Source: Rossellomorea aquimaris TF-12 (lineage in GTDB: Bacteria > Bacillota > Bacilli > Bacillales > Bacillaceae_B). Taken from it: a DNA stretch of 64,000 nucleotides. The notes beneath the pieces are model-generated. The model was given only the letters and a program-made list of their open reading frames with translations. It searched no databases and was not told where the DNA came from. The first letter of the stretch is position 1; each line of letters begins with the position of its first letter. The position numbers and the translations under genes are program-made. The stretch covers positions 227,221 to 291,220 of the forward strand of contig NZ_LQXM01000025.1 of the NCBI RefSeq assembly GCF_001648555.1, given 5' to 3'. This document shows positions 59,566 through 64,000 of the stretch, one piece after another.

Positions 59566-62088
59566 ATGGCAGAAACACCAAGATCTAATGTTAAAGAGAT
59601 TAATATAAGTAATGAAATGCGCTCATCTTTCCTCGATTATGCGATGAGTGTTATCGTTTCTCGTGCACTACCTGATGCTCGTGATGGCTTAAAGCCTGTA
59701 CATCGACGTATTTTATATGCGATGAACGACTTAGGTATGACGGCTGATAAAGCCTACAAAAAATCAGCACGTATCGTCGGTGAAGTAATCGGTAAGTACC
59801 ATCCACATGGTGACTCAGCCGTTTATGACACAATGGTGCGTATGGCACAAAATTTTAACTATCGTTACATGCTTGTCGACGGTCACGGAAACTTCGGTTC
59901 AGTTGATGGAGATGCGGCGGCAGCAATGCGTTATACAGAAGCTCGTATGTCAAAGATTTCAATGGAACTTATTCGTGATATTAACAAAGATACCATCGAC
60001 TATAAAGACAACTATGATGGCACAGAAAGAGAACCTGAAGTATTACCTGCTCGTTTTCCTAACCTGCTAGTAAATGGATCTTCTGGTATCGCCGTAGGAA
60101 TGGCAACAAATATTCCACCTCATAATCTTGGAGAGGTTATAGATGGAATTCTTGCATTGAGTAAAGACCCTGACATTACGATTCCAGAATTAATGGAATT
60201 TATTCACGGGCCCGATTTCCCTACAGCTGGATTAATCGTTGGAAGAAGCGGAATACGTCGTGCATATGAATCTGGTAAGGGTTCGATTACTATGCGTGCT
60301 CGTGTTGAAATTGAGGAACGAAGCAATGGGAAAGAAACGATTATTGTTCATCAAATTCCTTATCAAGTAAATAAAGCCAGACTTATTGAAAAAATAGCTG
60401 ACCTAGTTCGTGATAAGAAGATTGATGGAATCACAGATTTACGTGACGAATCGGATAGAAACGGAATGCGTATCGTAATTGAAGTAAGAAAAGACGCTAA
60501 TGCAAATGTTCTATTAAACAATCTATATAAACAAACAGCTCTTCAAACCAGCTTTGGAATAAACTTATTAGCATTAGTTGATGGGCAGCCAAAGGTATTG
60601 AACTTAAAGGAATGTCTATATCACTATCTTCAGCATCAACGAATAGTTATTCGTCGTAGAACTGAGTTTGAACTGCGTAAAGCAGAAGCCAGAGCACATA
60701 TTTTAGAAGGATTACGAATTGCATTAGATCACATTGATCAGATTATTGCTCTTATTCGTGGATCGCAAACCACTGAGCTTGCTAAACAAGGGTTGATGGA
60801 AAACTTCTCCCTTTCTGAAAAGCAGGCCCAAGCTATTCTTGATATGAGACTACAACGTTTAACTGGTTTAGAAAGAGAAAAGATTGAAGAAGAATATCAA
60901 GAATTAGTTAAATTAATTAGTGAATTAAAAGCCATTCTTGCTGACGATGAAAAAGTTCTTGAAATTATTCGTGAAGAGCTGATTGAAATTAAAGAACGCT
61001 TTAACGATGAAAGAAGATCTGAAATTGTTGCAGGTGGTATTGAAAATATAGAAGACGAAGACTTGATACCAAGAGAAAACATCGTTGTCTCCCTAACTCA
61101 CAATGGTTATATTAAGCGCCTTCCTGTCTCGACTTACCGCAGTCAAAAGCGTGGGGGAAGAGGAATCCAAGGGATGGGTACGAATGACGAAGACTTTGTT
61201 GAACACTTGTTAACAACGTCAACCCATGACACCATTCTCTTCTTTACAAACAAAGGGAAAGCATACAGAGCCAAAGGATATGAAATTCCTGAGTTCAGTC
61301 GTACAGCTAAAGGACTTCCTATCATTAATCTACTAGGTGTAGAAAAAGATGAATGGATCAATGCCATGATTCGAGTAGAGGAATTTGTAGATGATTGGTA
61401 CTTATTCTTCACAACGAAACAAGGGATTTCCAAGCGTACACCGGTTTCTGACTTTGCCAATATCCGTACCAACGGTCTAATTGCCATCAACCTTCGAGAA
61501 AATGATGAGCTCATCTCTGTGAAACTGACAGATGGTGAAAAAGATATGATCATTGGAACGAAAAAAGGTATGCTGATTCGATTCCCGGAAACGGATGTTC
61601 GTTCTATGGGAAGAACAGCCACAGGAGTAAAAGGTATTAATCTTGGCGATGACGATATCGTTGTTGGGATGGAAATACTTGAAGAGAAAAACGATGTACT
61701 TGTCGTTACTGTTAATGGTTACGGTAAACGTACTCCGGCTAGTGAGTACAGAATCCAAACCCGTGGTGGTAAAGGTCTGAAAACATGTAATGTAACCGAG
61801 CGTAATGGAGAATTAGTCTCTGTAAAAGCTGTTACTGGTGAAGAAGATCTAATGATTATCACAGCTCATGGTGTCCTGATTCGAATGGATGTAAATGGTA
61901 TTTCAACAACCGGGCGTAACACCCAGGGGGTTAAACTTATTCGACTTCAAGAAAGTGAGTTTGTTTCTACGGTTGCTAAAGTTGAGAAAGAAGAAGAAGA
62001 AGAACCTGAAGAATTAGAAGGATCAGAGCAAGAAGTTGAAATCAACGAAGAAACTGTTGATCACGATAGCGACAATACAGAAGAATAA
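59566..62088 (+). CDS. gyrA: DNA gyrase subunit A
   Basis: 840 residues. Catalytic Tyr123 (AMRYTEAR), quinolone-determining positions Ser84 and Asp88 ([10 protein letters not shown]) that look wild-type, the GyrA-box [12 protein letters not shown] near residue 526, six-blade C-terminal domain and an acidic tail. It cuts and rejoins DNA with GyrB. ATG 59566 follows AAAAGGAGG. A dispersed repeat separates it from gyrB. Confidence 0.98.
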   Translation: MAETPRSNVKEINISNEMRSSFLDYAMSVIVSRALPDARDGLKPVHRRILYAMNDLGMTADKAYKKSARIVGEVIGKYHPHGDSAVYDTMVRMAQNFNYRYMLVDGHGNFGSVDGDAAAAMRYTEARMSKISMELIRDINKDTIDYKDNYDGTEREPEVLPARFPNLLVNGSSGIAVGMATNIPPHNLGEVIDGILALSKDPDITIPELMEFIHGPDFPTAGLIVGRSGIRRAYESGKGSITMRARVEIEERSNGKETIIVHQIPYQVNKARLIEKIADLVRDKKIDGITDLRDESDRNGMRIVIEVRKDANANVLLNNLYKQTALQTSFGINLLALVDGQPKVLNLKECLYHYLQHQRIVIRRRTEFELRKAEARAHILEGLRIALDHIDQIIALIRGSQTTELAKQGLMENFSLSEKQAQAILDMRLQRLTGLEREKIEEEYQELVKLISELKAILADDEKVLEIIREELIEIKERFNDERRSEIVAGGIENIEDEDLIPRENIVVSLTHNGYIKRLPVSTYRSQKRGGRGIQGMGTNDEDFVEHLLTTSTHDTILFFTNKGKAYRAKGYEIPEFSRTAKGLPIINLLGVEKDEWINAMIRVEEFVDDWYLFFTTKQGISKRTPVSDFANIRTNGLIAINLRENDELISVKLTDGEKDMIIGTKKGMLIRFPETDVRSMGRTATGVKGINLGDDDIVVGMEILEEKNDVLVVTVNGYGKRTPASEYRIQTRGGKGLKTCNVTERNGELVSVKAVTGEEDLMIITAHGVLIRMDVNGISTTGRNTQGVKLIRLQESEFVSTVAKVEKEEEEEPEELEGSEQEVEINEETVDHDSDNTEE

Positions 62089-62097
62089 CAACTCAAA

Positions 62098-62140
62098 AGC
62101 TATTTCTAGTAAAATCCATACTAGAAATAGCTTTTTTTTT
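62098..62140 (+). terminator. Terminator after gyrA
   Basis: A 13-14-bp stem (AGCTATTTCTAGTA with its complement), followed by T9. Confidence 0.92.
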
Positions 62141-62216
62141 GAAAAAAACCATCAATTATAAAAGTAATTTGGTAAAATAAACTAATAGACATAGGGTTGA
62201 TGTGAGGTGCTTAAGT

Positions 62217-63308
62217 TTGAAAGTATATCGAGACGAAGCTCAAATTGGATGCATTTTAGAAGAAGACATCATGGGAATGGGAACAAGTCCTATAATCCCA
62301 AAGAATACAGTGCTAAATGAAGAACATATAAAAATTCTCCAAGCATTTAATATTAAAGAGTTATTAGTAGAGAAGACAAAGGCAGATGGAAGCTTGTTTA
62401 AGCCAATGCAAACTTCTTCAAAGAAAGAAAATCAAGATAACACTACTAAAGAGGGAAATTCTAAAAGCTTTATTGAAATTTATTTACCCTCTGTTCAAGA
62501 GTTTAAGAAGGAATTCATTAACTGGCAATCGGGAATGGCTGTAAATGTAGCTAAGATGAGAGAACTAATGTTACCGTTGATTCAAGTCGTTGAGAAGAAC
62601 CCTAAATATTTATACTCTCTTAATCAATATTCTGACAAGCAGGACTATATGTATCACCATGCTGTAGCTGTCAGCATTTTGAGTGCCATGTTAGGCAGAA
62701 AACTGGGATTGAATAAGGGACAAGTGAATCAATTAGCCCTTGCTGGAGTATTAGCCGATTGTGGTATGTCGAAGGTAAGCACAATCATTCTCAAAAAAGA
62801 AAAACCTCTAACAGAAAGTGAATTCAAAGAGGTAAAGCAACACACGGTAAACGGTTATAAAATGATTAAAGATACTCCTCTATTAAAATCAGAAACTAAA
62901 CTAGCAATTTTTCAGCATCATGAGCGATTTGATGGGACAGGATATCCTTCTTCTGAAAAAAATGAACGAATTCATTTATTTTCTCAAATTGTCGGCATAG
63001 CAGATGTTTTTCACGCAATGACCTCTGAAAGGATATATAGAAGCAAGCAACCAATCTTTAAAGTATTAGACATGATAAGCAAAGACTTGTTTGGGAAATT
63101 TGATATTAAAGTGGTAAATGGATTGCTGCAATTGTTAGGAGATCTAAGGACTGGAACAATTGTTAAACTTTCAAATGGTGAAAAGGGAGAAGTAGTATTT
63201 ACGAAGGAAAACTACTTTACAAAGCCAATTGTAAAAATACAAGAATCAGGACAGTTATTGGATTTATCCAAACAAAATGAGATTTTTATTACAGAGGTAG
63301 TAAACTAG
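62217..63308 (+). CDS. HD-GYP-like phosphohydrolase with altered HD motif
   Basis: 363 residues from TTG 62217 with GAGGTG seven bases upstream; a GTG at 62202 would add five residues. His147/His148 open the HD domain, and HHERFDGTGYP (234-244) is the GYP signature of c-di-GMP phosphodiesterases, with IADVFHAMTSERIYR following. But the central HD doublet reads Ala180-Asp181 (VLADCGMSK), so one metal ligand is missing. Activity is doubtful. Genes of this type lie between gyrA and rrn in many Bacillus genomes. Confidence 0.82.
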   Translation: MKVYRDEAQIGCILEEDIMGMGTSPIIPKNTVLNEEHIKILQAFNIKELLVEKTKADGSLFKPMQTSSKKENQDNTTKEGNSKSFIEIYLPSVQEFKKEFINWQSGMAVNVAKMRELMLPLIQVVEKNPKYLYSLNQYSDKQDYMYHHAVAVSILSAMLGRKLGLNKGQVNQLALAGVLADCGMSKVSTIILKKEKPLTESEFKEVKQHTVNGYKMIKDTPLLKSETKLAIFQHHERFDGTGYPSSEKNERIHLFSQIVGIADVFHAMTSERIYRSKQPIFKVLDMISKDLFGKFDIKVVNGLLQLLGDLRTGTIVKLSNGEKGEVVFTKENYFTKPIVKIQESGQLLDLSKQNEIFITEVVN

Positions 63309-63313
63309 AATAC

Positions 63314-63362
63314 AAAAAAATAAACCAGGATTTTAACGCAATTATAATGGTTTATTTTTTTT
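63314..63362 (+). terminator. Terminator after the HD-GYP gene
   Basis: AAAAAATAAACCA pairs with TGGTTTATTTTTT, followed by further T. It lies directly upstream of the rrn promoters. Confidence 0.8.
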
Positions 63363-63373
63363 GTATATTTCTA

Positions 63374-63506
63374 TTGTCAAAGTGCTTAAAAGTATGTATA
63401 ATATTATTTGTTGTCGAAAAGGCATTACATAATTATTTCGAAAAAAACTTTTGTGAAATAGTAAAAATACCTTGACGGTAACTAACGAAAGATGTTATAT
63501 TATATA
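63374..63506 (+). promoter_or_regulatory. Tandem rrn promoters
   Basis: P1: TTGTCA (63374-63379), 17 bases, TATAAT (63397-63402). P2: TTGACG (63472-63477), 17-18 bases, TATATT region (63495-63501). A TTGTCGAA motif (63411-63418), like a Spo0A box, lies just after P1. The leader 63507-63618 (AACATTGAACCTTGAAAACTG) is typical for Bacillus rRNA operons. Confidence 0.8.
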
Positions 63507-63618
63507 AGTCGCTTCAAACGAAGTGCGCAAAACATTGAACCTTGAAAACTGAACAAAACAAGACGAAACGTCAACGTTAATTCTAGATTTACAAGTAACA
63601 CAAGAGCTATTCAAACTT

Positions 63619-64000
<382 letters not shown>

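Overview
The window is chromosomal DNA from a low-GC, spore-forming Firmicute of the family Bacillaceae. This rests on the gene order around the replication origin (rlmH-yyzF-htrC, walJIHKR, purA, dnaB helicase, rplI-gdpP-yybS, rpsR-ssb-rpsF, ychF, yyaC, spo0J-soj, noc, rsmG-mnmG-mnmE, jag-spoIIIJ-rnpA-rpmH, oriC, dnaA-dnaN-yaaA-recF-remB-gyrB-gyrA, rrn), the strong AGGAGG-type ribosome binding sites, the spore protein YyaC and Bacillus-type tRNA and 16S sequences. Malate:quinone oxidoreductase and an algal-type haloperoxidase would suit a marine or halotolerant Bacillus/Rossellomorea-like organism, but the genus is only a guess.

Layout. 1-12.3 kb is an accessory arm of mostly monocistronic genes, each closed by its own hairpin terminator: a Gfo/Idh/MocA oxidoreductase, a small acidic lipoprotein, two MFS transporters, mqo, a solitary QueC-like PP-loop protein, a VOC protein, a vanadium haloperoxidase homologue, a zinc alcohol dehydrogenase and a GC-richer tRNA-dihydrouridine synthase. 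12.3-21.9 kb (minus strand) holds rlmH, yyzF and htrC with a cluster of perfect DnaA boxes, then the cell-wall two-component operon walRKHIJ and an M23 endopeptidase with a WalR-type box upstream. 22.2-22.7 kb is a tRNA cluster (Lys-Glu-Asp-Phe), followed by a NERD protein and a repeat-filled spacer. 24.4-28.0 kb is a compact cassette: DUF350 membrane protein, glutathionylspermidine-synthase-like ATP-grasp enzyme, lipoprotein with a Gly-rich tail, a protein of unknown family, and a divergent K+ channel. 28.0-42.4 kb is core replication, translation and nucleotide metabolism plus yyaC, mscS and DUF554. 42.6-52.3 kb (minus) holds the segregation, tRNA-modification and membrane-insertion genes left of oriC. 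52.3-63.3 kb (plus) runs from dnaA to gyrA and an HD-GYP-like gene; the window ends about 380 bases into a 16S rRNA gene.

How it works together. Genes diverge from a bipartite oriC (52.4-52.7 and 54.2-54.4 kb) and are largely co-directional with replication. DnaA binds both oriC halves and probably two satellite clusters (rlmH-yyzF-htrC and mnmE-jag). Three perfect parS sites (18542, 37519, 42767) serve Soj/Spo0J. WalRK links wall metabolism to growth and probably controls the adjacent M23 enzyme. purA has a PurR-type operator and rpsF an S6:S18-type leader.

Beyond the conserved core, the points of most interest are: (i) intergenic arrays sharing a 12-bp conserved + 9-bp variable architecture with a 21-bp period, at three loci; (ii) the amidoligase/DUF350/lipoprotein/K+ channel cassette; (iii) the QueC-like protein with a long N-terminal extension; (iv) dispersed Bacillaceae repeats, one nested inside another near soj/noc and a relative between gyrB and gyrA. 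No insertion sequence, prophage or CRISPR array was seen.
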